Below are positions 17,831 through 28,314 of a DNA stretch of 64,000 nt, piece after piece. This DNA is from Parvularcula sp. LCG005. GTDB taxonomy: Bacteria > Pseudomonadota > Alphaproteobacteria > Caulobacterales > Parvularculaceae. The notes under the pieces are model-generated. The model saw nothing but the letters and a program-made list of their open reading frames with translations, did not search any database and was not told where the DNA came from. The stretch spans positions 434,001-498,000 of the forward strand of contig NZ_CP136758.1 in the NCBI RefSeq assembly GCF_032930845.1, in the 5' to 3' direction. The position numbers were made by a program, and so were the translations under genes. Positions within the stretch are counted from its first letter, which is position 1, and the number at the start of each line of letters is the position of its first letter.

Positions 17831-19743
17831 TTGGCGGTCAGGTAGCCACCGTCTTCAAGGGCCTTCACGATTGTTTCGGCCGCTTCTGCGGCGCTCATGT
17901 CCACCGTATTGATCACGATCTCAGGCTTCATCGGCGGCTCATAGGCACTGTCGATACCGGTGAAATTCTTGATCTGACCAGCGCGCGCCTTTTTGTAGAG
18001 ACCCTTCACATCACGCTGTTCGGCAACGTCGAGCGGCGTGTTGACGTGGACCTCGATGAATTCGCCGTCCTCGAACAGATTGCGCGCCATCTGACGTTCA
18101 TCGCGGAATGGCGAGATGAAGGCGGAAAGGACGATCAGCCCAGACTCCACCATCAGCTTGGCGGTTTCAGCAACGCGGCGGATGTTCTCAACCCGATCAG
18201 CATCGGTAAAGCCGAGGTCCTTGTTCAGGCCGTGGCGCACATTGTCCCCGTCCAGAATATAGGTGTGGCGACCCATATCGTGCAGACGCTTTTCTACGAG
18301 GTTGGCAATGGTCGACTTGCCCGCACCGGACAGGCCGGTGAACCACAGCAGCGCTGGCTTCTGCATCTTGATCGAAGCGCGTTCGCTCTTGCCGACTTCC
18401 AGATCCTGCCAGACGACATTGGCCGCGCGGCGCAGGGAGTGGTCGATCATGCCCGCGCCAACGGTTGCGTTGGTCTGGCGGTCAATGATGATGAAGCTGC
18501 CTGTCTGGCGGTTGTCCTTGTAGGGATCAAATGCAATCGGTGCCTGCAGGTTGATCTTGCAGACGGCGATTTCGTTCAGGCCGACATTCTTGCCGGGGCG
18601 CTCTTCGAGGGTGTTCACATCAATCTTGTTGCGCAGATCGGTGACAACACCGGCAATGGTGCGGTTGTTGATCTTGAACAGATACTGACGTCCGGGCAGC
18701 ATCGGCTCATCCGCCATCCAGATCATGTGGACGGAGAACTGGTCCGATTGCCCGGCAGGGGCATCCTTGCCGCAGATCATGTCGCCGCGAGAAATATCGA
18801 TCTCGTCTTCGAGGGTAATGGTCACCGCTTCGCGCTTGGACGCGGATGTACGGCTGTCGTCACCCATGGCGACAATGCTTTCGACCACCGAGCGTTTGCC
18901 CGACGGGATCGCGATGATCTGGTCACCGACATTGATCGTGCCGCTGGCCACCGTGCCCGAGAACCCGCGGAAGTCGAGGTTCGGACGGTTCACCCACTGC
19001 ACGGGGAAACGGAACGGCGCATCATCGCTCTCGGAGATGTCGATTTCTTCGAGATAGGGGAGGAGCGCTGGTCCCTTGTAATAAGGGGTGTGCTCGGAGT
19101 TTTCCGTCACGTTCGCCCCGGCCAGTGCCGACATCGGAATGCAGACAATCGACTCAAAGCCCAAGTTCTTGGCGAATTCGCGATAGTCCTTCTCGATCTC
19201 CTTGAAGCGCTCTTCCGAATATCCGACGAGGTCCATCTTGTTGATCGCGACAACCACATGTTTGATCCCGACAAGGGAGCAAATGAAGCTGTGGCGGCGA
19301 GTCTGAACCATCAGGCCTGCGCGCGCATCGACGAGCAGGATGGCAACGTCGGCGGTCGAAGCACCTGTCGCCATATTGCGCGTGTACTGTTCATGGCCCG
19401 GTGTGTCGGCGACCACGAATTTGCGCTTGTCGGTCGAGAAAAAGCGATAGGCAACGTCGATCGTGATGCCCTGTTCGCGCTCTGCAGCGAGGCCGTCGAC
19501 GAGGAGCGCAAAGTCGATTTCCGCGCCTTGCGTGCCGTGTTTTTTCGAATCCATATCGAGGGCCGCAACCTGGTCCTCGTACAGCATCTTGGAATCGTAG
19601 AGCAGGCGACCGATCAGGGTCGATTTGCCATCATCCACGGAGCCGCAGGTGATGAAGCGCAGCATGGATTTGTTCTCATGCTTCTGCAGATAAGCAACGA
19701 CGTCGCTCTGGATCAGATCGCTATCGGATGGGGTCGTGGTCAT
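17827..19743 (-). CDS. cysNC: Bifunctional sulfate adenylyltransferase subunit 1 / adenylylsulfate kinase
   Basis: This 638-residue fusion performs two steps of sulfate activation. The N-terminal part is the CysN GTPase (P-loop GSVDDGKST at 34-42, [16 protein letters not shown]), which drives APS synthesis together with CysD. From about residue 455 the CysC kinase domain ([36 protein letters not shown]) phosphorylates APS to PAPS. It lies 3 bases downstream of cysD in one operon. Fusion of the two domains is common in alphaproteobacteria (NodQ-like). Its stop overlaps the convergent kinase gene in CTAG. Confidence 0.97.
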   Translation of the reverse strand: MTTTPSDSDLIQSDVVAYLQKHENKSMLRFITCGSVDDGKSTLIGRLLYDSKMLYEDQVAALDMDSKKHGTQGAEIDFALLVDGLAAEREQGITIDVAYRFFSTDKRKFVVADTPGHEQYTRNMATGASTADVAILLVDARAGLMVQTRRHSFICSLVGIKHVVVAINKMDLVGYSEERFKEIEKDYREFAKNLGFESIVCIPMSALAGANVTENSEHTPYYKGPALLPYLEEIDISESDDAPFRFPVQWVNRPNLDFRGFSGTVASGTINVGDQIIAIPSGKRSVVESIVAMGDDSRTSASKREAVTITLEDEIDISRGDMICGKDAPAGQSDQFSVHMIWMADEPMLPGRQYLFKINNRTIAGVVTDLRNKIDVNTLEERPGKNVGLNEIAVCKINLQAPIAFDPYKDNRQTGSFIIIDRQTNATVGAGMIDHSLRRAANVVWQDLEVGKSERASIKMQKPALLWFTGLSGAGKSTIANLVEKRLHDMGRHTYILDGDNVRHGLNKDLGFTDADRVENIRRVAETAKLMVESGLIVLSAFISPFRDERQMARNLFEDGEFIEVHVNTPLDVAEQRDVKGLYKKARAGQIKNFTGIDSAYEPPMKPEIVINTVDMSAAEAAETIVKALEDGGYLTAN

Positions 19744-19746
19744 GGC

Positions 19747-20643
19747 TTAGAAATACCCTTCCGTTTTCTTCTTCTCCATGGAGGCGGCCTGGTCGTGGTC
19801 AATCACGCGGCCTTGGCGCTCCGAACTTGTAGAGAGGAGTGTTTCCTGAATGATCTCGGGCAGAGTGGAGGCCGTGCTCTCGACGGCGCCCGTCAGCGGG
19901 TAGCAGCCCAGCGTCCGGAACCGCACTGACTTCATCATCGGTTCACGCCCGTTGAGCGGCATGCGGTCGTCATCGACCATGATCAACTGACCATCCTGTT
20001 CAACAACCGGACGGACAGCCGAGAAATAAAGCTGCGGGATCTCGATATTCTCGCGGAAAATGTACTGCCAGATATCCAGCTCGGTCCAGTTGGACAGCGG
20101 GAAGACCCGCATCGTCTCACCCTTGTGGATGCGCGTATTGTAGATGCTCCATAGTTCGGGGCGCTGGTTCTTGGGGTCCCAGCGGTGGCCTGGCGCACGG
20201 AAGGAGAAAATCCGTTCCTTGGCGCGGGATTTCTCTTCGTCCCGGCGTGCACCGCCAAAGGCCGCGTCAAAGCCGTGCTTGTCCAGGGCCTGTTTGAGCG
20301 CTGCGGTCTTCATGGTGTCGGTGTGATAGCCGCTGCCATGGGTGAACGGGCCAACGCCTTCGCGCACCCCTTCTTCGTTGATGTGCACGATCAGCTCGAG
20401 ACCCAGCTTTTTCGCCGTCTCGTCACGGAAGGTGATCATGTCGCGGAATTTCCACGTCGTATCCACATGCATTAGCGGGAAAGGTGGCTTAGAAGGATAG
20501 AAAGCCTTGAGTGCTAGATGCAGCATGACCGAGGAGTCTTTACCGACGGAATACAGCATCACGGGGTTTTCGCACTCGGCGGCAACCTCCCGCATGATGT
20601 GGATGCTTTCGGCCTCCAGGCGATCGAGGTGGGTCTGGGGCAT
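19747..20643 (-). CDS. cysD: Sulfate adenylyltransferase subunit 2
   Basis: CysD is the catalytic subunit of ATP sulfurylase and makes APS from ATP and sulfate. The 298-residue protein has the PP-loop SVGKDSS (32-38) and family segments [16 protein letters not shown] and [16 protein letters not shown]. The frame is open 44 codons upstream, but that part crosses the operator and promoter; ATG at 20643 follows AAGGGAC and gives the usual N-terminus. It forms an operon with cysNC and is controlled from the divergent region before the TolC-like gene. Confidence 0.97.
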   Translation of the reverse strand: MPQTHLDRLEAESIHIMREVAAECENPVMLYSVGKDSSVMLHLALKAFYPSKPPFPLMHVDTTWKFRDMITFRDETAKKLGLELIVHINEEGVREGVGPFTHGSGYHTDTMKTAALKQALDKHGFDAAFGGARRDEEKSRAKERIFSFRAPGHRWDPKNQRPELWSIYNTRIHKGETMRVFPLSNWTELDIWQYIFRENIEIPQLYFSAVRPVVEQDGQLIMVDDDRMPLNGREPMMKSVRFRTLGCYPLTGAVESTASTLPEIIQETLLSTSSERQGRVIDHDQAASMEKKKTEGYF

Positions 20644-20671
20644 GGACAGTGTCCCTTGGCGAAGAATTTGA

Positions 20672-20703
20672 TAAGGATATTTCGCAGTTGCGAAATAAGA
20701 CAA
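20672..20703 (-). promoter_or_regulatory. cysD-cysNC promoter with a palindromic operator between -35 and -10
   Basis: On the minus strand TTGTCT (20703-20698 downward) and TATCCT (20679-20674) are 18 bp apart. The spacer is filled by a 20-bp palindrome, TATTTCGCA-GT-TGCGAAATA, at 20678-20697, with 9-bp perfect arms. A dimeric regulator bound here would block RNA polymerase, so the operon is probably repressed in sulfur-replete cells. The regulator is unknown and not in this window. Confidence 0.55.
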
Positions 20704-20801
20704 CGGATACGATTCTACGCTGTCGCGTGCAAGCCCTGGTCCACACGGCCGGTCGCAACGGCGTAAGCGATACATTTAGGGCGATAGGCAGGTTGCGTCA
20801 C

Positions 20802-22184
20802 ATGCGAAAGCGAAATGTCCTGTCTGCCGCAATAGTGTTACTGACCGGTATCAGCGCAGCATCGGCACAGGTGGACGCACTCGATACGGGACGGGCCATC
20901 GAAATACCGACAGAACGCCCAGCGCTCGAGCGGGTGATCCGTGAGGCCCTGCTGCACAATCCTGGTCTGAGGGCTGAGGCGGAGCGCCTGACGGCGGCAG
21001 AGCAGGCCATTGCACAGGCGCGGGCTCAGGGACTGCCAACCATCTCCATTCAGGGCAGCGTTGAAACTTCTGATGGCGCCTATGATCCAGGTGCGGCGGG
21101 CGGCGCCCTTATCGGTTCGCTGTTTCCCCCGACCACCGATGGCGAGCCATCGCCGCTCGAAGGCTTCGGCAGCACCGATACGCGCCAGGTCCAATTGTCG
21201 GTCACACAGCCACTTTTCACCGGGTTCAAGATCAAGAACGGCATTGAGGAAGCGCGCGCCAGCGTCGATGTGGCCCGGGCCGGATTTGAAGCGACAAAAC
21301 AGGGCTATGCCCTTCGGGTGGCCGAAGCCTATCTCGCCGTAGTGACGGCGCAGGCCCGTCAGGTGGCGCTTGATACAAGTCTCACGGCGGTGGCGGAGGA
21401 AAGCCGGGCCGCGCAGATATCCTTCGAGACCGGTCAGAACACGAAGACGGATCTGGCGCTGGTCAACGCCCGTCGCGCTGCCATTGATGCGCAGGCGGCC
21501 GGGGCGGTGGCGCAGCTGCAATCCGCGCGGGCAAATTTCGTCGCGCTGGCCGGGGTCGAACCACCGCAGCTGGACCTGACAGACGCAGAGCTCATCGTCC
21601 CGATCAATGTGGAGCGCGCCATCTCTACAGCGATGCAGAACAATGCGGAGCTGCGGGCGGCGGTCTCGATGGTGGCAGCTCGGGGGGCGGCGGCCCGGGC
21701 AACGAAAGGCCAGCGCGCGCCGAACATCCAGCTGCGCGGCACGCTTTCCTATGGCGAGAACAACTTTCTGCCGGGAGACCAGTCCTCCAACGCGACGATC
21801 GCGGCAGAACTCGACATGCCGTTCTATCAGGGCGGCGCGGTCGGCGCGTCTGTCCGCGCAGCCTCAGCCGAAGCCCGCGCGAGCCGGTTTGCCCTGACGG
21901 ACGCCCAATTGCAGCTGGAAGCGCAAGTGCGTGGGGCCTTTGCCGAATATCAGGCTGCGGTGATCGCGCAGGAAGCGGCGAAGGCGCAGCTGAATGCCGC
22001 GGACCTTGCTTTTCAAGGCGTCACGCTGGAGCGCGAGGTAGGCCAGCGGTCTGTCCTCGACGTCCTGCGGGTGGAGGAAGACCTGCAGTCGGCGCGGCTG
22101 AATGAAATTTCAGCGCGCCGGAATGTCATCCTCGCCAGCTATCGCCTGCGGGCCCTGATGGGGACGCTGCTGCGGGATGAATAG
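20802..22184 (+). CDS. TolC-family outer membrane efflux protein
   Basis: This 460-residue protein has a signal peptide (MRKRNVLSAAIVLLTGISAASA-Q) and two long alpha-helical repeat regions of the outer membrane efflux protein family, with segments such as GRAIEIPTERPALERVIREA, VAEAYLAVVTAQARQVALD and QRSVLDVLRVEEDLQSAR. TolC proteins are trimeric exit ducts for type I secretion or drug efflux. No pump or adaptor gene is adjacent, so it may serve several systems. ATG at 20802 is chosen because it starts the signal peptide; the frame is open further upstream into the cysD control region. Confidence 0.92.
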   Translation: MRKRNVLSAAIVLLTGISAASAQVDALDTGRAIEIPTERPALERVIREALLHNPGLRAEAERLTAAEQAIAQARAQGLPTISIQGSVETSDGAYDPGAAGGALIGSLFPPTTDGEPSPLEGFGSTDTRQVQLSVTQPLFTGFKIKNGIEEARASVDVARAGFEATKQGYALRVAEAYLAVVTAQARQVALDTSLTAVAEESRAAQISFETGQNTKTDLALVNARRAAIDAQAAGAVAQLQSARANFVALAGVEPPQLDLTDAELIVPINVERAISTAMQNNAELRAAVSMVAARGAAARATKGQRAPNIQLRGTLSYGENNFLPGDQSSNATIAAELDMPFYQGGAVGASVRAASAEARASRFALTDAQLQLEAQVRGAFAEYQAAVIAQEAAKAQLNAADLAFQGVTLEREVGQRSVLDVLRVEEDLQSARLNEISARRNVILASYRLRALMGTLLRDE

Positions 22185-22227
22185 GCCCGGTGTTGCCTGA
22201 TCGTTCTCAAAGGCATATCTATCGGTG

Positions 22228-24405
22228 ATGACAAAAACCCTTCCCCAAGACCTTGGTTTTTCCGAAGCGATCCAATCCTATCACGGGCGGATGCAGCCCA
22301 TTGAGTGGACGCCGCACCGCCCCGATCGTCCGGAAAAGTCAGAGGGCGGACAGCGTTTCCAGGTGGTCTCGGACTATGAGCCGGCCGGTGACCAGCCCGC
22401 AGCGATCAAGGAACTGGTGGAAGGGATCAAGGAGCGTGAGCACGACCAGGTCCTGCTTGGCGTCACCGGGTCGGGTAAGACCTTCACCATGGCCAAGATC
22501 ATTGAGGCGACCCAGCGTCCGGCCCTGATCCTTGCCCATAACAAGACCCTCGCCGCGCAGCTCTATGGGGAGTTCAAGAGCTTCTTCCCCAACAATGCGG
22601 TTGAATATTTTGTGTCGTACTACGACTATTACCAGCCCGAGGCCTATGTCCCCCGGACCGATACTTATATCGAGAAGGAATCGACGATCAATGAGCAGAT
22701 TGACCGCATGCGTCACTCTGCGACGCGGTCCCTGCTCGAGCGGGATGATGTGATCATCGTCGCCTCCGTATCGTGCATCTATGGTATCGGCTCGGTCGAG
22801 ACCTATACCGCCATGACTTTCAGCCTGACGGTCGGCGAGCAGGTGGAGCGGCAGCAGCTGATCGCGGACCTCGTGGCCCTGCAGTACAAGCGCAACGAAG
22901 CCTCATTCGTGCGCGGAACGTTCCGGGCCAAGGGTGATGTCGTCGAGATCTTCCCGGCACACTATGAGGATGTGGCCTGGCGTGTCAGCTTGTTCGGTGA
23001 TGAGATTGAGACGATCACGGAGTTCGATCCCTTGACGGGCAAGAAGCTGCGTGATCTGCCCATGATCAAGCTTTATGCCAACAGCCACTATGTCACGCCG
23101 CGCCCGACTCTGAAAAAGGCCGTCGAGGGCATCAAGGCGGAGCTTGAGGCGACGCTGCCTATTCTGCAGGCGGAAGGAAAGCTGATCGAAGCCCAGCGCT
23201 TGGAGCAGCGGATCAATTTCGACCTTGAGATGATGGAAGCCACCGGCAGCTGTCAGGGGATCGAGAACTACTCCCGCTACCTCACCGGGCGCCAGCCGGG
23301 GGAGCCGCCGCCGACCCTATTCGAATATCTGCCGGAAAACGCGCTGGTTTTTGCCGATGAGAGCCACGTGACGATCCCGCAGATTGGCGCGATGTTCAAA
23401 GGCGACTTTGCCCGCAAGAAGACGTTGGCCGAGTACGGTTTCCGTCTGCCATCCTGCATGGACAACCGCCCCCTGAAATTTGAGGAATGGGACGCCATGC
23501 GGCCCCAGACCGTCCACGTTTCCGCCACGCCCGGACCGTGGGAGCTCGACCGGACGGGTGGTGTGTTCGTTGAACAGGTGATCCGCCCCACCGGCCTGAT
23601 CGACCCGCCAGTGGAAATTCGCCCCGTATCCGACGGGACGATCAATCAGGTCGATGACGTCATTGATGAGTGCAAGAAAGTTGCCGAGCGCGGTGGCCGG
23701 GTACTTGTTACGACACTGACGAAAAAGATGGCCGAAGACCTGACCGAATATATGCACGAGCAGGGCGTGCGCGTGCGTTACATGCACTCTGACATCGACA
23801 CGATCGAGCGGATCGAAATCATTCGTGACCTGCGTCTCGGTGCGTTTGACGTCCTGATTGGCATCAACCTGCTGCGGGAGGGGCTCGACATTCCTGAATG
23901 CGAGCTTGTGGCCATTCTCGATGCTGACAAGGAGGGCTTCCTGCGGTCCGAGACCTCACTGGTGCAGACGATTGGCCGTGCGGCCCGGAACGTCGACGGG
24001 CGGGTCATTCTGTACGCAGACGGCATGACCGGCTCAATGGAGCGTGCCATTGCCGAAACGGATCGCCGCCGCGAAAAGCAGATGGCCTATAATGAAGAGC
24101 ATGGCATCACGCCTATAAGCGTGAAGGCGAAAATTGCCGAGATCGCGAATAGTGATGACGAGACGGTGAAAGCCGCCGCGGGCACCACCTTCACTTCCCA
24201 GCGCTTTACCAAGGGCAAAACCGGTATGGGCGCGATGAATGAGGAGCGGGCGAGCTATGCCGCCGCAGGAGCTAACCTCAAGACCCATCTTGCCGCGCTT
24301 GAAAAGCAGATGCGTGAGGCGGCAGCGAACCTCGAATTTGAGGAAGCCGCGCGTCTGCGTGATGAAATCAAGAAGCTAGAACAGGATGAGCTGGATCTGC
24401 TGTGA
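22228..24405 (+). CDS. uvrB: Excinuclease ABC subunit B
   Basis: UvrB is the damage-verifying helicase-like subunit of nucleotide excision repair. The 725-residue protein has Walker A GVTGSGKT (near 78-85), the beta-hairpin region [20 protein letters not shown], the DESH Walker B, helicase motif [19 protein letters not shown] and a C-terminal UVR domain ([20 protein letters not shown]) that contacts UvrC. Compared with E. coli UvrB there are roughly 35 extra residues before [18 protein letters not shown] lies directly before the ATG at 22228. It stands alone, 43 bp after the TolC-like gene. Confidence 0.98.
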   Translation: MTKTLPQDLGFSEAIQSYHGRMQPIEWTPHRPDRPEKSEGGQRFQVVSDYEPAGDQPAAIKELVEGIKEREHDQVLLGVTGSGKTFTMAKIIEATQRPALILAHNKTLAAQLYGEFKSFFPNNAVEYFVSYYDYYQPEAYVPRTDTYIEKESTINEQIDRMRHSATRSLLERDDVIIVASVSCIYGIGSVETYTAMTFSLTVGEQVERQQLIADLVALQYKRNEASFVRGTFRAKGDVVEIFPAHYEDVAWRVSLFGDEIETITEFDPLTGKKLRDLPMIKLYANSHYVTPRPTLKKAVEGIKAELEATLPILQAEGKLIEAQRLEQRINFDLEMMEATGSCQGIENYSRYLTGRQPGEPPPTLFEYLPENALVFADESHVTIPQIGAMFKGDFARKKTLAEYGFRLPSCMDNRPLKFEEWDAMRPQTVHVSATPGPWELDRTGGVFVEQVIRPTGLIDPPVEIRPVSDGTINQVDDVIDECKKVAERGGRVLVTTLTKKMAEDLTEYMHEQGVRVRYMHSDIDTIERIEIIRDLRLGAFDVLIGINLLREGLDIPECELVAILDADKEGFLRSETSLVQTIGRAARNVDGRVILYADGMTGSMERAIAETDRRREKQMAYNEEHGITPISVKAKIAEIANSDDETVKAAAGTTFTSQRFTKGKTGMGAMNEERASYAAAGANLKTHLAALEKQMREAAANLEFEEAARLRDEIKKLEQDELDLL

Positions 24406-24445
24406 CGGCCTTTGCCGGACTGGGAAGGGCGTGTAGGCGAGGGGC

Positions 24446-25177
24446 ATGACCCCGACCTATGCCCTTATCGGTGATGGCCGTCTCGCGACAAGCCTTCACG
24501 CCTATCTGACGGAAACTGCCGCGCAAATCGACCACTGGTCGCGGCGGCGCGAGGCGATAGGCGCCTGCGGCACGGTTGAGGACATGGTGGCGGGCACCTC
24601 CACCGTCCTGATCGCCATTCGTGATGATGCAATTGTGCCGTGGGCAGAGGAAAATGCATCCAGCCTGTCGGGCAAGACGCTCGTGCATTTCTCCGGCGCG
24701 CTGGTCGCCCCCGGCATGACCGGCATGCACCCCCTCTATGCTTTTCCACCGGAGGCCGTGCCAGTGGACATCATGCGAACGATCCCCTTTGTCTGTGATG
24801 AGGCTGGGGCGGCGTTTGGGGCTGTGTTTCCATATCTGCCGAACCCGACCTATACCATCGCCGCTGAGGATCGGCCGCTTTATCACGCATTGGCTGTCCT
24901 GTCGGGCAATCTGGCCACGTTTCTCTGGAACGAAGTAGCGGCAGTGATGGATCAGCGGCTGGAGCTTGATCCGGTCGTGATGATGAAACCCTATCTCATG
25001 GCGCTGATGCGGAATTTTGAAAGCTCGCCCTTTGACAGCCTGACGGGGCCAGTCAAACGCCGGGACATGCAGACAATCAATCACAATCTTGACGCCTTGC
25101 GCGACCAGCCCCGCTTAAAGGTCCTATACGAAGCGTTTCTCGAGGCCGCGCTCGTGACGGGTACCGAAGATGCTTGA
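24446..25177 (+). CDS. Rossmann-like DUF2520 domain protein
   Basis: This 243-residue protein begins with a short Rossmann-type nucleotide-binding motif (ALIGDGRLATSLHAYL) and continues with a helical domain matching DUF2520 (GMHPLYAFP, FVCDEAGAAF, ALAVLSGNLATFLWNE). The two-domain layout resembles NADP-dependent pyrroline-carboxylate or hydroxyacid reductases, but the substrate is unknown. It overlaps the AEC transporter gene by 8 bases, suggesting that the two are translated together. Confidence 0.8.
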   Translation: MTPTYALIGDGRLATSLHAYLTETAAQIDHWSRRREAIGACGTVEDMVAGTSTVLIAIRDDAIVPWAEENASSLSGKTLVHFSGALVAPGMTGMHPLYAFPPEAVPVDIMRTIPFVCDEAGAAFGAVFPYLPNPTYTIAAEDRPLYHALAVLSGNLATFLWNEVAAVMDQRLELDPVVMMKPYLMALMRNFESSPFDSLTGPVKRRDMQTINHNLDALRDQPRLKVLYEAFLEAALVTGTEDA

Positions 25178-26111
25178 GATCCTGCTTGTCGTCCTGCCAG
25201 TCTTCATGCTGGTCGGTCTTGGCTATGGCGGTACTCGCTGGGGTGTCTTCAAGATCGAGACGTCCGAAGGGATGATGGCTTTCGCCATGAAGCTGGCGGT
25301 GCCCACCCTGTTGTTCCGGGCGATGATGCAGCTGGATCTGGCAACGGTCTTTGAAGCCAATCTGCTACTATCGTTCTACATTGGTGCGTTCATCTCATTT
25401 CTGCTGGCAACGTTTGGCGCAAGACTGGTCATCGGGCGGGAGGCACCGGATTCGGTGGTGATCGGCTTCGGGGCGCTGTTCTCGAACTGCTTCCTGCTCG
25501 GCATTCCGATCATGGAGCGCGCCTTTGGCGCGTCGTCCCTTGCGCCCAATTTTGCCATCATCGCGGTCCATTCGACCTTTTGCTATCTTGTCGGCATCAC
25601 CGCCATGGAGCTGGTCAGCCAGACCGGCAAGGGTATGGGAGGGGCAGTCGCGGCGATCCTCCGCACCATGCTGAAAAATACGCTCATGTTGGGGATTGCA
25701 GCCGGTCTGTTGGTCAATCTGTCAGGGCTGACACTGCCGGAGCCGATCATGCAGGTGGTGGACATGCTGGCGAACGCGTCACTGCCGGTGGCCCTGTTCG
25801 CCATGGGCGGGGTGCTCACGCGCTATGAAATGCGCCGCTCGTTGGGCGCGGCCAGTATGGTGGCCGGGTTGTCGCTGATGGCGCATCCGGCAATCACCCT
25901 GCTGCTCGGCACCACTGTTTTTCCGCTATCGGACGAGTTTCTGCGGTCCGCGGTTCTGACCGCTGCGATGCCGACGGGCGTCAATGCCTATGTCTTCGCT
26001 GCGATTTACGGCCGGGCCTTAGGTGCGGCAGCCAGCGCCGTGCTGTTGGCGACCGCCGCGTCAATCGCCACGATCTCCTTCTGGCTGTTCGTGTTGCACC
26101 GATTGACCTAG
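25170..26111 (+). CDS. AEC family transporter
   Basis: This 313-residue membrane protein has about ten hydrophobic segments in two five-helix halves, as in the auxin efflux carrier (AEC) family, whose bacterial members carry malonate, malate or other organic acids. Typical features are the N-terminal VVLPVFMLVGLGYGG and the GVNAYVFAAIYGRALGAAAS segment near the C-terminus. The substrate cannot be read from sequence. It is downstream of the DUF2520 gene; its TAG stop is in a CTAG shared with the next, convergent gene. Confidence 0.88.
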   Translation: MLEILLVVLPVFMLVGLGYGGTRWGVFKIETSEGMMAFAMKLAVPTLLFRAMMQLDLATVFEANLLLSFYIGAFISFLLATFGARLVIGREAPDSVVIGFGALFSNCFLLGIPIMERAFGASSLAPNFAIIAVHSTFCYLVGITAMELVSQTGKGMGGAVAAILRTMLKNTLMLGIAAGLLVNLSGLTLPEPIMQVVDMLANASLPVALFAMGGVLTRYEMRRSLGAASMVAGLSLMAHPAITLLLGTTVFPLSDEFLRSAVLTAAMPTGVNAYVFAAIYGRALGAAASAVLLATAASIATISFWLFVLHRLT

Positions 26112-26662
26112 TTTCCGCCGTAGGTTGCCGCCAGGTCCTTGCACGCCTTCACGAAGGACTTGAATTCGTCATCCATCGGCGGGAGCCAGAGCGGAACCTG
26201 TTCTTTCCGGCCCTTAATGCTGTAGGCGGCGGTCTGGCCGCGGACGACAGCATTGAACAGCTTCGCGGCAGGCTCACGTTCCATCGGAGCGTAGAAATCG
26301 AGCTGCATATAGTGCTGAGCCGTGCCTCGATAGACAAGTTCATCATCAATATACAGAAGGAATGACTTGCTCCGGACTTTCCGGTCCTGCGTGCCGTGAA
26401 AGCCATCGATAGGAACAGGCGTTTCCGCGATGCGAAGCCGATAGGTTGATGCGTCGCACACGAAATAAAGCTGCGAGAGCCCGTCTTTCATCGCATAGGC
26501 TGTCGGGATATCGATGCTGGCTTCATTTGTCTTGGATTTGGTTTCCCAACTCATTGAAAGGCGGCCTTCCTGCCACCCCGTATAGCCTGATGGTGAGGGT
26601 GTCTCATCACCAATGCCGCCCAGGCCCAGTGCAGCCAGTACTGCGACGAAAATAGTGCCCAT
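26108..26662 (-). CDS. Hypothetical exported protein
   Basis: This 184-residue protein starts with a short hydrophobic segment (MGTIFVAVLAALGLGGIG) that could be a signal peptide or anchor. The rest is soluble and beta-rich (FVCDASTYRLRIAETPVPID, SFLLYIDDELVYRG), ending in a helix with a conserved-looking cysteine (FVKACKDLAATYGGN). I do not recognise the family. ATG at 26662 follows GGGGGTAG and is preferred over a TTG five codons upstream. The stop overlaps the convergent AEC gene in CTAG. Confidence 0.7.
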   Translation of the reverse strand: MGTIFVAVLAALGLGGIGDETPSPSGYTGWQEGRLSMSWETKSKTNEASIDIPTAYAMKDGLSQLYFVCDASTYRLRIAETPVPIDGFHGTQDRKVRSKSFLLYIDDELVYRGTAQHYMQLDFYAPMEREPAAKLFNAVVRGQTAAYSIKGRKEQVPLWLPPMDDEFKSFVKACKDLAATYGGN

Positions 26663-26700
26663 ATCTACCCCCAACAATTGTCAGAACGAAAGGTGGCACA

Positions 26701-28314
26701 TCACGCCCCGGCAGGCAACATGGCCTCCAGCGTCTCAATGCGGTCAGCTTCGGCGGCCGGTTTATCCCAGCGCAGACGATTGATCCGCGGGAAGCGCATG
26801 GCAACGCCAGATTTGTGCCGACTGGATCGCGCCAATCCCTCAAAGGCGACCTCAAAGACGAGGCCCTTTTCGGGCGTAGCGGCCACGGACCGGACCGGGC
26901 CGTACCGGTCAATCGTATTGTCACGGACGAATTTGTCGATCTTTTTCAGTTCCGCATCCGTGAAGCCGTGATAGGCCTTGCCCACGGGCACCAGCTCGAG
27001 CCCTGCGTCGCTCTCACGCCACACACCGAATGTATAGTCCGAGTAAAAACTCGATCGCTTGCCATGCCCGCGCTGGGCATACATCAGCACAGTATCGACG
27101 AGAAACGGCTGCCGCTTCCACTTCCACCACTCGCCTTTGGGGCGACCGGGGACATACGGTGCGCTGCGTTTTTTCAGCATGACCCCTTCGATCGCATCAT
27201 CGGGCGGTTCACTGCGGATGGCGCCAAGCTCGTCCCAGTCCGCGGCGGTGATGATAGGGGAAATATCGACGCGTTCTGTCCCACTTTCTTCGATCAGCGC
27301 TTCGAGACGCTCACGCCTTTCGCCAAATGTAAGGGGACGGAGGTCTTCTCCGTCGTGCCAAAGAAGATCGTAGGCTCTGATAAAAGCGGGATATTCGGCC
27401 AGCATCTTCTTGGTGACGGTCTTGCGGTTCAGCCGTTGTTGCAGATCGTTGAAGGGCCGAACGGCAAGCGTATCAGGCTTGTCTGGGTCATAGACCAGAA
27501 GCTCACCATCAATCGCCGCATTGGGAATAAGGTGGTGGGTAATGTCCGGGAACGTCGCGGAAATGTCGTCACCGGTGCGGGTGTAGAGCCTTGCGGTGCC
27601 CGCTTCTTCGACCGCCTGCACACGAATACCGTCCCATTTGTACTCGACGCTCATCTGCGACAGGTCGATCTTGGGCTGGTCTTCGGCTTCGACAGCGTGG
27701 GCGAGCATGACCGGCCGGAACGGTGCATGGGCCGCACTTTCCGGCTTTGGCCCTTTACCCTCGAGCCAAGTGAAAAGCTCCGTGTAGGGGGCTTCGAGAC
27801 CATGCCACAGCTCCTCTATGGCCTGCGGCTCCATCTTCCCATACCGCGCGAGCGCAAGTTTGACGAGGCGGGCTGCGACGCCGATGCGCAACCCCCCTGT
27901 AATTAGCTTGATCAGGGCCCAGCGACCGGAGGGATCAAGCGCATCAAACCATCCCTCAACAATCTTTGGCGCCTCAGCGCGGGAGGTATTTTGCAGGGTA
28001 TGCACGACATCACTGAGCGTGGGGATGTAGTTTGCCCCGTGACGGGCGGGCCAGATCAGCGACACCGTTTCGGCGAGGTCGCCGACATAATCATAGGACA
28101 GCTGAAACAGCTCTTCATCGACGCGGGCGTTGACAAGGCTGCGGATCGCGCCGGCCTTGACGGAAGCAATCTCCAGATCGCGGGTAATCGCGGCGACGGC
28201 CCAACCGCGTTCCGGATCCGGCGTGTTGGCAAAAAAGTCCGTCAGCAAACGAATCTTGCCATTGCGCGACGGCGTGTTGATCAGCCGTTCGAGAAGATGG
28301 GCGAAGGCGATCAC
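26701..28314 (-). CDS. Cisplatin damage response ATP-dependent DNA ligase
   Basis: This 537-residue protein has an N-terminal helical DNA-binding domain followed by the nucleotidyltransferase core. Motif I is EYKWDGIR with the adenylated lysine near residue 226; motif V is seen as GVMLKKRSAPYV and an OB-fold domain follows (KGEWWKWKRQPFLVDTVLMY). The family is the non-Ku ATP-dependent ligase paired with a beta-CASP exonuclease in bacteria; it has been linked to interstrand crosslink and cisplatin tolerance. It overlaps the exonuclease gene by 4 bases. The Lhr-type helicase and phosphoesterase that often join the pair are absent here. Confidence 0.93.
   Translation of the reverse strand: MIAFAHLLERLINTPSRNGKIRLLTDFFANTPDPERGWAVAAITRDLEIASVKAGAIRSLVNARVDEELFQLSYDYVGDLAETVSLIWPARHGANYIPTLSDVVHTLQNTSRAEAPKIVEGWFDALDPSGRWALIKLITGGLRIGVAARLVKLALARYGKMEPQAIEELWHGLEAPYTELFTWLEGKGPKPESAAHAPFRPVMLAHAVEAEDQPKIDLSQMSVEYKWDGIRVQAVEEAGTARLYTRTGDDISATFPDITHHLIPNAAIDGELLVYDPDKPDTLAVRPFNDLQQRLNRKTVTKKMLAEYPAFIRAYDLLWHDGEDLRPLTFGERRERLEALIEESGTERVDISPIITAADWDELGAIRSEPPDDAIEGVMLKKRSAPYVPGRPKGEWWKWKRQPFLVDTVLMYAQRGHGKRSSFYSDYTFGVWRESDAGLELVPVGKAYHGFTDAELKKIDKFVRDNTIDRYGPVRSVAATPEKGLVFEVAFEGLARSSRHKSGVAMRFPRINRLRWDKPAAEADRIETLEAMLPAGA

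Noticed and set aside
17827-20643. Long plus-strand open frames antisense to cysNC and cysD
   Set aside because: They mirror the codon structure of well-supported genes and show no family features.
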